Origin: JBKBKN01 sp046294625
Lineage (GTDB): Bacteria; Bacteroidota; Bacteroidia; M30B66
Reading direction: 5' to 3'
DNA: 64,000 bases
Assembly: GCA_046294625.1 (NCBI GenBank)
Contig: JBKBKN010000011.1
Span: forward strand, 41,080 to 105,079
This document shows positions 18,254 to 26,876 of this stretch, piece after piece. The notes under the pieces were generated by a model. That model searched no databases and had not been told where the DNA came from. It saw only the letters and a program-made list of their open reading frames with translations. The position numbers were made by a program, and so were the translations under genes. Position 1 is the stretch's first letter, and each line of letters opens with the position of its first letter.

Positions 18254-19168
18254 TTAAAAGTGAAAATTAATCGAAATAGTGCCTGAAACTGGCATGCCGA
18301 AATTAAAGGTTTCAGTATCAATTCGCATACCTGAAAAGCGCGATTCATCTTTTCTTTCAACTGTGGCAATAGTGGTTCCATCATTGGTTTCTGAAGTAGC
18401 TGAGATTTTGCCACCGCTGCTGATACCAATACCCCAACCTACTTCGCCGGCAAGTGAAATTTTAGGTACAATAAAATATTCAGCACCGATAAAGCCTCTC
18501 ACACCAAAGCCAATGCTTCCGCTTCTTCTGTATTCGGTGATTCTTCCGCCATATGGGGCAATAAAACCCGCTGGGCTCACATTAGTTCCGGTAGAGAAAT
18601 CTTCGAATAGGTCAATAATACCAAAATTGGTCGTTGTGGGGTTAAGGTTGGTAGTTGTCATTTCATTGCCATATTCATACCTGGCTCTGAAACCGCCGCC
18701 TGTCATTATCATTGCCTGACCTCCATAGAAGCCTTGCAGCCGCGTTGAGCCCCTTCTTTTCTCTAAACCCACGCCAATAACCACGCCCCCAGAGCTAAAG
18801 CGGTAAACATCCTCAACAGTCTCTCCAAGAGCTGGAAAAGTGGGTGCTGTGGCACCATCCTTCGATATTTCTGATGTAATGGAACCGCTGTTCATGCCCA
18901 GTCGCAGAGAAATGCGGTAGGCTGTATTGGCATCTTTAAAGTATTTACCTGTAATAGCAGTTCCGTTTAAAAACTGAAAACTTGGTGCTGAATTTCCATC
19001 CGAACCAAGCAAATTCCCAAAATAATTGAGAAAAGGACTCGCATCAACACTGATCGCCCAATCTCCTTCCTCAGGCAGGTAGTTTTCGCCTTTTTTTGAA
19101 GTTAAATCTTGCGCAAACGCATTAGCTACAACAAATGCTACAATCGCTGATAAAATTTGTTTTTTCAT
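18254..19168 (-). CDS. Outer-membrane beta-barrel protein, function unknown
   Basis: A 304-residue protein with a cleavable signal (MKKQILSAIVAFVVANAFAQ). The mature part alternates short amphipathic strands with glycine and aromatic residues (YRISLRLGMNSGS, GGVVIGVGLEKRRGSTRLQGFYGGQAMIM, SIGFGVRGFIGAEYFIVPKISLAGEVGWGIGIS). It ends in SGTISINFHF with a terminal phenylalanine, as outer-membrane barrels do for BAM recognition. The strands would suit a small porin-like or OmpW/OmpX-sized barrel. No substrate can be inferred. It is monocistronic with a strong terminator. Confidence 0.75.
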   Translation of the reverse strand: MKKQILSAIVAFVVANAFAQDLTSKKGENYLPEEGDWAISVDASPFLNYFGNLLGSDGNSAPSFQFLNGTAITGKYFKDANTAYRISLRLGMNSGSITSEISKDGATAPTFPALGETVEDVYRFSSGGVVIGVGLEKRRGSTRLQGFYGGQAMIMTGGGFRARYEYGNEMTTTNLNPTTTNFGIIDLFEDFSTGTNVSPAGFIAPYGGRITEYRRSGSIGFGVRGFIGAEYFIVPKISLAGEVGWGIGISSGGKISATSETNDGTTIATVERKDESRFSGMRIDTETFNFGMPVSGTISINFHF

Positions 19169-19294
19169 ATTTAATAGGTTTTATGAAGGCAAATTGTTAA
19201 AAAATGTAAAGCCATTAACAAACCATTTCAGCGGCTTATTAACCACTATTTGTTTATGAAAAAAGAGCTTATTTTACTGATTGTCAGTATTTAA

Positions 19295-19768
19295 TCAATT
19301 TTCTTGCATGACATCTATTTGTCTGCTGAAGCCTTGTTCCAGTGTGATAAACGTTTCGGTTCGTTGAATTCCTTCTATGGACTGAATCTTTTCATTAAGG
19401 ACTTCTCTCAGATGATTGGTATCGCGACAAAGTATTTTTGCAAAAATGCTATAAGCGCCAGTAGTATAATGCAGTTCGACCACTTCAGGAATTTGTTTCA
19501 TTTTCTCGCGAACTTCGGTATAAACAGAGCCCTTATCGAGAAAAATGCCTATAAAAGCACAAATATCATAACCAATCACACTCGGGTTGATTATCAGTTG
19601 CGATCCGGTTACTACTCCATAATCGATTAGTTTTTTCATTCTCACATGAATAGTACCTGCCGATACTTCTAGTTGTTTGGCAATCTCCGTATAAGGTACA
19701 ACTGCATCTTTCATTAAGATGGTAAGAATTTTACGGTCAAGTAAATCGATATCTGGAGTCTTGTTCAT
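19295..19768 (-). CDS. Lrp/AsnC family transcriptional regulator
   Basis: A 157-residue regulator. The N-terminal winged helix-turn-helix (LDRKILTILMKDAVVPYTEIAKQLEVSAGTIHVRMKKL) is followed by the RAM effector-binding and oligomerisation domain (FIGIFLDKGS, VVELHYTTGAYSIFAKILCRD, IQSIEGIQRTETFITL). Such proteins form octamers that respond to amino acids. The nearby proC gene (proline biosynthesis, same strand, upstream) is a plausible target, but that is inference. An exact TAnnTTTG motif lies 24 bases before the start. Confidence 0.93.
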   Translation of the reverse strand: MNKTPDIDLLDRKILTILMKDAVVPYTEIAKQLEVSAGTIHVRMKKLIDYGVVTGSQLIINPSVIGYDICAFIGIFLDKGSVYTEVREKMKQIPEVVELHYTTGAYSIFAKILCRDTNHLREVLNEKIQSIEGIQRTETFITLEQGFSRQIDVMQEN

Positions 19769-19791
19769 TGGTTTAGTTTCATTTATCGCTA

Positions 19792-19799
19792 CAAATATA
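19792..19799 (-). promoter_or_regulatory. Bacteroidota -7 motif for the Lrp/AsnC gene
   Basis: The minus strand reads TATATTTG, an exact TAnnTTTG match, 24 bases upstream of the regulator's start codon, giving a short leader. Confidence 0.45.
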
Positions 19800-19930
19800 G
19801 TAATCTCATGAAAGGATTTGCATTATATCGGGTGGTAGCTAAAAAAATGACAAGAAAATGCCCCAAAAATTGGTGTATTGATAATAATTGATCCCATTTG
19901 CCTGTATCAAACAGAAAAATGACTCCTGTC

Positions 19931-20743
19931 TTACTTTTGGGCAGCAGATGACAATTCAAAAGCCCGTTTACAGGCGGCCTCAACGGCTTTTTCGATGCTC
20001 TCCCCGGTTTGCATTTGATTAAATACATTGAGTGCGGCTTCGGTAGTTCCGCCTTTCGATGCTACTGCCTTTATTAAATTCTCCAGTGATTGGTCTGCGT
20101 TGTTGGCAAGATGAAATGCGCCAAGCATGGTTTGTTTAGCAAGCATAGCAGCTACGGATTCTTCTAAACCCATATTCACGCCGGCTTGGATCAGATGTTT
20201 AAGAAAGTAAAAGAAATAAGCTGGTCCACTTCCACTAAGCGCTGTTACAGCATTCAGCAGGTCTTCGTCTTCCAGCAATACGGTGCGTCCTGTGGTGGCT
20301 AATACTCTTTCAGCTTTGAGCATGCTGGTGGCATCCATCCCTTCGCCAGCATAGATTCCAGTAACCCCCATCCCTAAAGCAGCCGGAGAGTTAGGCATAG
20401 CTCTCACGATTCTGTCATGATTTAGCATCTTTTTTATATGCGATATTTTCACTCCTGCCATGATGGAGAGTATCACTGCATGTTGATTGATCACTTTGGA
20501 AAGACTCGCTGACAGTTCATCGAAATCTTGAGGTTTAACAGATAAGACCAATAAATCATACTCTTTGATTTGTTCTTCGTAACTCAGAGCTACCTGACCA
20601 ATGTTTAGTTTTTCAAGTTCCGCTGCCCTTTGTATGTTTTTTTCCACAAGCAAAAGATGCTCTTTCTTCACGATTTCATATTTCTGAAACGCTTTGGCGT
20701 AGATCAAACCCATATTTCCACATCCGATAATGGCGATTTTCAT
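19931..20743 (-). CDS. proC: Pyrroline-5-carboxylate reductase
   Basis: A 270-residue enzyme performing the last step of proline synthesis, reducing 1-pyrroline-5-carboxylate with NAD(P)H. The Rossmann motif at the N terminus is IIGCGNMG. The signature region ALSGSGPAYFFYFLKHLIQAGVNMG (the P5CR dimerisation helices) and KGGTTEAALNVF near the C terminus are characteristic. The frame is open further upstream to 20806, but those 21 residues do not belong to the fold, so the start at 20743 just before MKIAIIGCG is chosen. It is not in an operon with other proline genes here. Confidence 0.95.
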   Translation of the reverse strand: MKIAIIGCGNMGLIYAKAFQKYEIVKKEHLLLVEKNIQRAAELEKLNIGQVALSYEEQIKEYDLLVLSVKPQDFDELSASLSKVINQHAVILSIMAGVKISHIKKMLNHDRIVRAMPNSPAALGMGVTGIYAGEGMDATSMLKAERVLATTGRTVLLEDEDLLNAVTALSGSGPAYFFYFLKHLIQAGVNMGLEESVAAMLAKQTMLGAFHLANNADQSLENLIKAVASKGGTTEAALNVFNQMQTGESIEKAVEAACKRAFELSSAAQK

Positions 20744-20968
20744 GTTTTTTGTTTTTGAAAGGTTATTGAGTCGTAGATAATGCAAAATAAATCGAATGTT
20801 AATCATTTTATTCGATCATAGCGTAGCATTTCATCAAGTCGTGAAATTAAGTATTTCCGTACTTATTCAAAGTTTTCAGCACTTAGCAGTTAGAACAATT
20901 TATTGATTTCTTTGTCACTATGATGAGAGGGAAGCAATAAATGCCTCTAAATTTTATATTCGCGCTAC

Positions 20969-21487
20969 ATGAATGCATTACATCAATACATATGTTCTGC
21001 AAATCGATTGATGGATGAGATGCATGACCTCACAGATGCGCAATTGCATTTTAGACCAACTGCCAATGCTTGGAATCTGTTACAGGTTTTGCAGCATTTA
21101 CAAAAGGTAGAAGAAGGTGTAATTACGCAGATTTTTAAGCATAATTTATCCGATCAGAAAAGATATATGCGGTTTAAAAATCATTATCGGGCTCACTTGC
21201 TTCTCCTTGCAATGTATACGCCTCGCAAGTATAAAGTTCCGGTGAATGAGGTGATGCCGGATGATATTCTAAGTCGCACGGTGATAGATGAGTGGGAGCA
21301 GCAGCAAAAGCAATGGTTAGGAGATTCTAGGCTTCATCCCGAAAGCAGGTCGCAGATTGTATTTAAGCATCCATTAGCTGGCGGACTAAACTGTCGAGCT
21401 ACTTTCAATTTTTTGCGTGCCCATCTTAATCATCATCTTATTCAAGTGAATTCGATAAAGATACATCATCACTTTCCCAAAATTTAA
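20969..21487 (+). CDS. DinB family protein
   Basis: A 172-residue four-helix-bundle protein of the DinB/YfiT type. Near the N terminus ANAWNLLQVLQHLQKVEEG carries the W.......H pattern, and the C-terminal FNFLRAHLNHHLIQV supplies further histidines; together they can make the usual three-His metal site. Bacterial members are often thiol-dependent transferases or damage-induced proteins of unknown role. No neighbour gives a hint. It has no signal peptide, so a cytoplasmic location is expected. Confidence 0.8.
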   Translation: MNALHQYICSANRLMDEMHDLTDAQLHFRPTANAWNLLQVLQHLQKVEEGVITQIFKHNLSDQKRYMRFKNHYRAHLLLLAMYTPRKYKVPVNEVMPDDILSRTVIDEWEQQQKQWLGDSRLHPESRSQIVFKHPLAGGLNCRATFNFLRAHLNHHLIQVNSIKIHHHFPKI

Positions 21488-21572
21488 CTTGCATACTTAA
21501 GGTATCTTGAAGTGGTGGACATTAGGTGATTTTTTTTACTAAAAAGCAGTACATGAAGTGTTTGATGGGGAG

Positions 21573-22262
21573 CTATTTGGCAATCCACTCTTCAGGGTTG
21601 AGCTTGGTTTTGTCTTTCCAGATTTCAAGGTGAGTTTCTGTTTTATTGTCTTCCGGGTCAGTGAAGACTACTCCCAATGTTTGTCCAACTTTCACTTTGC
21701 TACCCTGACTCACACTCACTTGGTCTAGATTAGCATAGACCGAAAGATATTCTCCATGTCTTACAATAACCGCTCTGTTGCCTCCCGGCACGGCAAATAC
21801 AGCAGCAACTTCACCTTCAAAGATAGCTTTAACAGGAGAGCCCTTAGTGGTAGCAATGTTAATGCCGTTGTTGTTGAGCACTATATTAGGCATGTCGGGG
21901 TGTTTGTGTGCCCCAAAGCGTTCTGTAATCACGCCTTTGTCAACCGGCCATGGCAATCGGCCTTTGTTGCTTTCAAATTTATTTGACACAAGCTTGGTTT
22001 CAGGACTAACACGCATCGCTGTCGTAGAGGCCGGTTTCTCTCCTTTCGCCGTGGCTGCCTTGGCAGCTGCCGCTGTTCGTTCCCGCTCTTTTCTAATTTC
22101 TGCTTCGATCACACGTTTTATTTCTGCATCGAGTTTGCGGGCGTTAGCTTGTTTTTTCTCAAGGTCTTTTTTGAGTTGTTTTTCTTTTTTAAATAAGGTA
22201 AGAACAGCATTTTTCCTTTTCATTTTTTTCTTTGTCAAGTTCTCGTTGCTGAACCTGTTCAT
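21573..22262 (-). CDS. EnvC-like murein hydrolase activator, C-terminal half with M23 (LytM) domain
   Basis: This frame carries the C-terminal part of an EnvC-like protein: the end of a coiled coil (KKEKQLKKDLEKKQANARKLDAEIKRVIEAE), an Ala/Lys-rich linker, and a peptidase M23/LytM domain from about residue 97 on (GRLPWPVDKGVITERFG, NNGINIATTKGSPVKAIFEGEVAAVF, VIVRHGEYLSVYANL, HLEIWKD). The classical metal-binding H-x-x-x-D is absent (NGINIAT instead), as in activators that stimulate amidases rather than cut peptidoglycan. It has no signal peptide of its own and its apparent first residues are out of register. It is the second half of the gene beginning at 22818, separated by a one-base frame change near 22210-22235. 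Confidence 0.8.
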   Translation of the reverse strand: MNRFSNENLTKKKMKRKNAVLTLFKKEKQLKKDLEKKQANARKLDAEIKRVIEAEIRKERERTAAAAKAATAKGEKPASTTAMRVSPETKLVSNKFESNKGRLPWPVDKGVITERFGAHKHPDMPNIVLNNNGINIATTKGSPVKAIFEGEVAAVFAVPGGNRAVIVRHGEYLSVYANLDQVSVSQGSKVKVGQTLGVVFTDPEDNKTETHLEIWKDKTKLNPEEWIAK

Positions 22263-22818
22263 TATTAAGCAGCACCCTTTTCGAATCCAAGTCGGTTCTC
22301 ATCAAAGCGGTTTTTTCGCTCAATATTTCCTGTGTTTTTTTTATCTCTTCGGCTTGTTTTCGCCTATATTCGTTGAAGCTTTGCAAATATTTTAAGCGGC
22401 GAAAGGCTTGATTGAAGTTGCTGGCAGAAAACACATAGATAACAGGTACATATTTGTTTCGACTCACATAGGCTTTTCTCAACACGTTGGCATAATTGTC
22501 TTTAAGTATTTTCAGATCTTGCTGTAAGGTGGAAATCTGTTTGTTGTTCTCGGTAATAGTGGAGTTTAGCTTACCAATCTCAGTATTATATAGCCTGATC
22601 AGTTCTTGACGGTCTTTTATTTTCTTGTTCAGAATGGTAATTTGCGAAAGGGAAAGATTTTTGTCTTTCGAAATTTCATTGATAAGTTTGTTGGTTTCTG
22701 CAATCTCGTTTTCCAGCGCTTTTTTTCTTTTCTCCAGTGTAGCTTTATCTTGTGCGTTAACCAAAGCATGCAAGCCCCAAAACAATACGAAGAAAAGAAG
22801 CCTAACGGATACGCTCAT
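22189..22818 (-). CDS. EnvC-like murein hydrolase activator, N-terminal half (frameshifted)
   Basis: A signal peptide (ending VNAQ near residue 23) is followed by long coiled coil (TLEKRKKALENEIAETN, LNKKIKDRQELIRLYNTEI, VLRKAYVSRNKYVPVIYVFSASNFNQAFRRLKYLQ), the usual N-terminal module of Bacteroidota EnvC/NlpD-like proteins. The frame ends early in NEKEKCCSYLI. Removing one A from an A-rich run makes NEKE continue into NAVLTLFKKEKQLKKD and so into the M23 half. The gene is thus either a recent frameshift mutant, or a homopolymer error in the assembly. It overlaps the DUF4292 gene by 17 bases and is last in the operon from 28358. Confidence 0.8.
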   Translation of the reverse strand: MSVSVRLLFFVLFWGLHALVNAQDKATLEKRKKALENEIAETNKLINEISKDKNLSLSQITILNKKIKDRQELIRLYNTEIGKLNSTITENNKQISTLQQDLKILKDNYANVLRKAYVSRNKYVPVIYVFSASNFNQAFRRLKYLQSFNEYRRKQAEEIKKTQEILSEKTALMRTDLDSKRVLLNNEQVQQRELDKEKNEKEKCCSYLI

Positions 22819-23644
22819 AGCCTGAAGGGATATTAAAGGGAGTATTCACCACCTTGTCTAACGTGATTTTCGAATACTCAATTTCGATATTTGCCGTCTT
22901 TTCTGCACTGGCATTGATATTAAATCTGATTGGAACCGCCTGATCATTCACTCTTTCAAAGGTGAAGTAGTTGGCTTCAAATTTACGTATGGGTTTAAAG
23001 TCCTGAATGAATAATCGCTGAAGTTTTCCCGAGTCCTTTGTGAAATACAATTCTTGGAATAATATTTCGGGTAGGTTTAGTTCAGTTTCACGCTTCAGTT
23101 TTCGTTTTCTTAGCGATGAAAGAAGCAAAGTATTGTCAATGCTTGCGTATCCATACTTATCTTCGGGATAGTGCAGATATACATTAGCAAGCAGTATTGC
23201 TTCCATCATTCGGTAATTGGTTTCAATTTTCAGCAATTCATTGATGTATCGAAAATCCCCTGAGAAATAAGTGCCATTGATGCGGTTGATAAAAAATACG
23301 GAATCAGGTCTGATGAGTACCCTTGCTACTTCTATGCCCAGTGCGGGGGTAATGGCCGCCCAGATCAGGCTATCTTTTACAATTCTGAGATTTGCCGAAA
23401 AGGTATTTTTTTGTTTATCGAAGCTGGCTTCAGCATTGACTTTTGCTGAAAAATATCGGAATTTTAAATCATTGCCATAAATACTCGCCAAGGTGCTATC
23501 GATATTGGAGCTTGACAAGGTATCGCTTTGAAGATCTGCTACAATTTCAGGTATAGGAGTAAACTTCTTTTTAAATCGTTTGGTTCTGCATGCTTGTGTA
23601 AACATGAGTAGTCCCATCAGAATAATGAAAATAAGCCTATACAT
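22802..23644 (-). CDS. DUF4292 lipoprotein
   Basis: A 280-residue lipoprotein (lipobox FTQAC, Cys19). The body matches DUF4292: FRYFSAKVNAEASFDKQKNTFSANLRIVKDSLIWAAITPALGIEVARVLIRPDSVFFINRI read in sections, a pattern shared with LolA/LolB-type lipid-binding half-barrels. A role in moving lipoproteins or other lipids across the periplasm is therefore plausible, but unproven. It is coupled on both sides: its start overlaps the TPR gene's stop by one base, and its end overlaps the EnvC-like gene by 17 bases. Confidence 0.87.
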   Translation of the reverse strand: MYRLIFIILMGLLMFTQACRTKRFKKKFTPIPEIVADLQSDTLSSSNIDSTLASIYGNDLKFRYFSAKVNAEASFDKQKNTFSANLRIVKDSLIWAAITPALGIEVARVLIRPDSVFFINRINGTYFSGDFRYINELLKIETNYRMMEAILLANVYLHYPEDKYGYASIDNTLLLSSLRKRKLKRETELNLPEILFQELYFTKDSGKLQRLFIQDFKPIRKFEANYFTFERVNDQAVPIRFNINASAEKTANIEIEYSKITLDKVVNTPFNIPSGYERIR

Positions 23645-25404
23645 TATTGCGCTTCTTCGTAGTATTTTTTATCTTGAATTTTACGCTTCAGGTTTTCATT
23701 CTTCTCATCCTTCGCTAGTGCTTTCTTCCACCAATCCATTGCTTCGTCAAGTTTGCCAAGTTTGAAATAGATATCACCTTTATGCTCTATGATCACAGCG
23801 CTTCCGCTACCACCATGTTGTATTGCCTTTTCAATCCAACCAAGTGCCTCGTTGAATTCGCCGGACTGGAATAGTACCCAGGCATAAGTATCGAGATAGG
23901 AAGAATTGTTAGGTTCTAAGGCATTGGCTTTTTCGGCCATGTGTCTTGCTCGGTCTAGCTTTTCTTTGCGCAGTGATAAATAGTAGGCGTAATTGTTCAG
24001 TACATAAGTATTGTTGGGGTCTATTTTTAGGGCTTTCTCGTAATTTTCGTCTGACTCGATAAATTTCTTTAAAGCATGATAAGCATCGCCTAAGCTCGCA
24101 TGCATTTGGGCTCTCATGGTTGGATTACCCATAGCAACACCGAGTCCTTCTTTCAGCATATCAACACATGCTTCGTATTTTTTCAATTGCAATGCGGCTA
24201 TGCCTCCATAAAGAAAAAACACAGGTTGAAGCGGAAACAGCTCTGAGGCTTCTTTACTCAATTGATATACTCTCTCGGTATTGTTTAATTCTGACTCTAA
24301 CAAAATCACCTGATTCCATATGGCAAATCTACTTTTGTCTAATTCCAACACCTTGTTGAAAGCACTCAAGGCTTCTTCATAACGTTTTTCTCTTATCAGA
24401 AAATCTCCATAAATGGAATAGGACTTGGCATCGTCAGGATGCGCATTGATCAACATTTCACAGAGTTCAAAGCCTTGCGCTTTCAGTTTTTCATTTCGTT
24501 CCGACAAATCGTAGAATGAAATCAATACGCTCATCTTGGCATCGATTGGTGCAAAGGGATTTTGAAAAGCCTTTTTGAGATATTGGAAAGACTGATCGAA
24601 GTCTTTCTTTTCACGGTAAAATTCGGCAAGTGAAAAATATACCTGAGCATTGGATGAATCAATCTCGATGATTTTTTTGTAGATATCCACTGCTTTATCT
24701 TCCATGCCATTGGCTACATAAATGTCAGCGAGTAATCCCAGAAAATTTGCCTCGCCGGGATTGCTTGCAATCAGTTTTTCAACCTCCTTTATGGCCTTAT
24801 CTACTTTGTTCATTCGCAGATACAAGTTCTTTTTCTGGTCTGTGGTTTCAGGATTGATTCCCATGATTTGCTCCAGACGATCAAGCATTTTCGCAGCATC
24901 GTCAAACTTTTTTTGGCTGGTGTAGATTGATGCAATGTTGTAAATAAAGTCAGGATTGTTAGGCTCTTCCTTTAGCAATTGATTGTAGATTTGCAGCGCC
25001 TTATCAGCTTTGTCCGCCTGCATATACAATTCGGCTAAGCTGATTTTGAACCACTTGTTTTTGCTATCGTATTTAACTGCAAACTCACCGCTCACAATCG
25101 CTCGCTCCAGATTGCCGGTAAAAAAGTATAGATTGCTCATTTCATAATGCACAGCGGCATTTCTGGGATTAATGCGCATGGCCTGACTAAACTTATTCAA
25201 TGCAGCCATGTAATTGCCCAGAATCTTTTCTTTCACACCATCAATGTAGAGATAGTCGAAATCAATTGATTCTTTTGCACTGAGTTCTCCTTCTTTCGCC
25301 TGCGCAGGTTCACTAACCTGAGCAGCTTTTTTCTGTCCTGTTTTGCAGGCAGATAATACAATCAGAAAAAAATAAAATGTAACAAGAAAGATTTTATTCA
25401 TCAA
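23644..25404 (-). CDS. TPR-repeat lipoprotein
   Basis: A 586-residue lipoprotein (LSAC lipobox, Cys20) composed almost wholly of tetratricopeptide repeats, roughly a dozen, for example LGNYMAALNKFSQAMRINPR, EDKAVDIYKKIIEIDSSNA and RYEEALSAFNKVLELDKSR. It is expected to be tethered in the periplasm and to act as a protein-protein scaffold. In Bacteroidota it sits conservatively between a sugar nucleotidyltransferase gene and a DUF4292 gene, as here. Spacing to the nucleotidyltransferase gene is 5 bases. The partner proteins are unknown. Confidence 0.88.
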   Translation of the reverse strand: MMNKIFLVTFYFFLIVLSACKTGQKKAAQVSEPAQAKEGELSAKESIDFDYLYIDGVKEKILGNYMAALNKFSQAMRINPRNAAVHYEMSNLYFFTGNLERAIVSGEFAVKYDSKNKWFKISLAELYMQADKADKALQIYNQLLKEEPNNPDFIYNIASIYTSQKKFDDAAKMLDRLEQIMGINPETTDQKKNLYLRMNKVDKAIKEVEKLIASNPGEANFLGLLADIYVANGMEDKAVDIYKKIIEIDSSNAQVYFSLAEFYREKKDFDQSFQYLKKAFQNPFAPIDAKMSVLISFYDLSERNEKLKAQGFELCEMLINAHPDDAKSYSIYGDFLIREKRYEEALSAFNKVLELDKSRFAIWNQVILLESELNNTERVYQLSKEASELFPLQPVFFLYGGIAALQLKKYEACVDMLKEGLGVAMGNPTMRAQMHASLGDAYHALKKFIESDENYEKALKIDPNNTYVLNNYAYYLSLRKEKLDRARHMAEKANALEPNNSSYLDTYAWVLFQSGEFNEALGWIEKAIQHGGSGSAVIIEHKGDIYFKLGKLDEAMDWWKKALAKDEKNENLKRKIQDKKYYEEAQ

Positions 25405-25409
25405 ATGGC

Positions 25410-26417
25410 TTATTCATCAAGAATCGTGCTGTAATCTCCTAAGCTAATCGCTTTTTCACTTCCCTGGTAAACAACGAAACTACCTATCATGGAATTGTCG
25501 AGTACTGCATTTTTAACTTTACTGTTTTTTTGAATGATACTGTTACGAATAACGGAGTTTTCCACTTCAGTACCTTCTTCGATAGAAACATACGGTCCCA
25601 CAATTGTGTTGCGTAATTTTACATTTTTACCAATGTAACAAGGCTGAATGACAAATGCATTTTGCAATTCAATACTTCCATCTGTAGTAGCCGTGTCGGG
25701 TGTTACCTGCAACCAACGGGCATGGGTGGAAAGGGTTGCATCTTTGTTGCCGCAATCGAGCCATTCCTTTACCTGACCTGCAGCAAATTTCATCCCTTTT
25801 TGTTTCATATTTTCCAAAGCATTGGTAATCTGATACTCTCCCTTTTCTTTAAGGTCATTATCTATCAGATATTGCAATTCATTTTTCAGGTTGTCGCCAT
25901 CTTTGAAAAAATAGATGCCAATAATCGCTAAGTCTGAAACAAATTCCTGTGGTTTCTCGACAAAGTCGGTGATGTGTCCTTGCTGATCGAGTTTCACCAC
26001 TCCGAAAGGTCTTGGATCTTCTACCTTTTGCACCCAAATGACTCCATCTTTGGAACTGTCGAGCACAAAATCGGCCTTGAACAAAGTGTCGGCAAAGGCC
26101 ACAATCACAGGTCCTGAAAGCGATTGAGCTGCACACAAAATAGCATGTGCTGTTCCCAAGGCTTCGTCCTGATAGTAGATACTTCCTTTTGCACCAACTT
26201 TTTCTGCCACTTTCACTAAGGAGTTTTCAGCGGTTTTACCAAAACGTCCCACCACAAATGCGATTTCTTCAATAGGCTCAGAAAAGGTTCTTGCAAGCTC
26301 TTCCACGATGTGATGTACCATGGGTTTTCCCGCAAATTCAATTAAAGGTTTAGGCGTTACCAAGGTGTGAGGCCTCATGCGTTTACCCATTCCGGCCATT
26401 GGAATTACTATTTTCAT
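25410..26417 (-). CDS. Sugar-phosphate nucleotidyltransferase (NDP-sugar pyrophosphorylase)
   Basis: A 335-residue enzyme that should join a nucleoside triphosphate and a sugar 1-phosphate. The N terminus has the pyrophosphorylase signature MAGMGKRMRPHTLVTPKPL (G-x-G-x-R plus P-K-P-L). FADTLFKADF holds the position of the metal-binding Asp, and VEKPQEF and EWLDCGNKDA are further family motifs. From about residue 245 a left-handed beta-helix of hexapeptide repeats follows (VIQPCYIGKNVKLRNTIVG), which in some relatives carries an acyltransferase site. The exact sugar and nucleotide are unclear; glucose-1-phosphate thymidylyltransferase-like is the closest style. Linked to the flippase, it suggests glycan or LPS precursor synthesis. 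Confidence 0.9.
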   Translation of the reverse strand: MKIVIPMAGMGKRMRPHTLVTPKPLIEFAGKPMVHHIVEELARTFSEPIEEIAFVVGRFGKTAENSLVKVAEKVGAKGSIYYQDEALGTAHAILCAAQSLSGPVIVAFADTLFKADFVLDSSKDGVIWVQKVEDPRPFGVVKLDQQGHITDFVEKPQEFVSDLAIIGIYFFKDGDNLKNELQYLIDNDLKEKGEYQITNALENMKQKGMKFAAGQVKEWLDCGNKDATLSTHARWLQVTPDTATTDGSIELQNAFVIQPCYIGKNVKLRNTIVGPYVSIEEGTEVENSVIRNSIIQKNSKVKNAVLDNSMIGSFVVYQGSEKAISLGDYSTILDE

Positions 26418-26435
26418 GCTATGCTTTTTATCAGA

Positions 26436-26870
26436 TTATTTTACTCCGGTATGCCCAAACCCACCTGCTCCTCTAGCTGATTCTTCTAAGTTTTCTGCAA
26501 CTTCCCATTTTACACTTTCGTGCTTGGTTACCACCATTTGAGCTATTCTTTCTCCATCATTTATGGTGAAATGCATATTTGACAAATTAACTAGGATCAC
26601 TTTTATCTCTCCCCGATAATCGGCATCGATGGTTCCAGGTGAGTTGAGAACCGTAATGCCGTGTTTTGCAGCAAGTCCACTTCTTGGTCTTACCTGAGCT
26701 TCGTAGCCTTCAGGCAATTCAATAAACAATCCGGTGGGGACAAGGGCGCGTTCCAAAGGTCCTAGGGATATAGATTCCTGAAGGCTTGCGCGTAAATCCA
26801 TCCCAGCTGAGTATGGCGTACTGTATGATGGGAGTTCATGTATGGAGCGGTTGATGATTTTCACGATCAT
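26436..26870 (-). CDS. dut: dUTP diphosphatase
   Basis: A 144-residue trimeric dUTPase hydrolysing dUTP to dUMP and pyrophosphate, which keeps uracil out of DNA and supplies dTMP synthesis. All five motifs are visible: motif 1 YSAGMDLRA, motif 2 PRSGLAAKHGI, motif 3 GTIDADYRGEIKVIL with the uracil-binding region, motif 4 GERIAQMVV, and the mobile C-terminal motif 5 ARGAGGFGHTG. It lies between the flippase and nucleotidyltransferase genes with gaps of 6 and 18 bases, an order seen in other Bacteroidota, so it seems to ride along in an envelope operon. Confidence 0.97.
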   Translation of the reverse strand: MIVKIINRSIHELPSYSTPYSAGMDLRASLQESISLGPLERALVPTGLFIELPEGYEAQVRPRSGLAAKHGITVLNSPGTIDADYRGEIKVILVNLSNMHFTINDGERIAQMVVTKHESVKWEVAENLEESARGAGGFGHTGVK

Positions 26871-26876
26871 TTTGGG

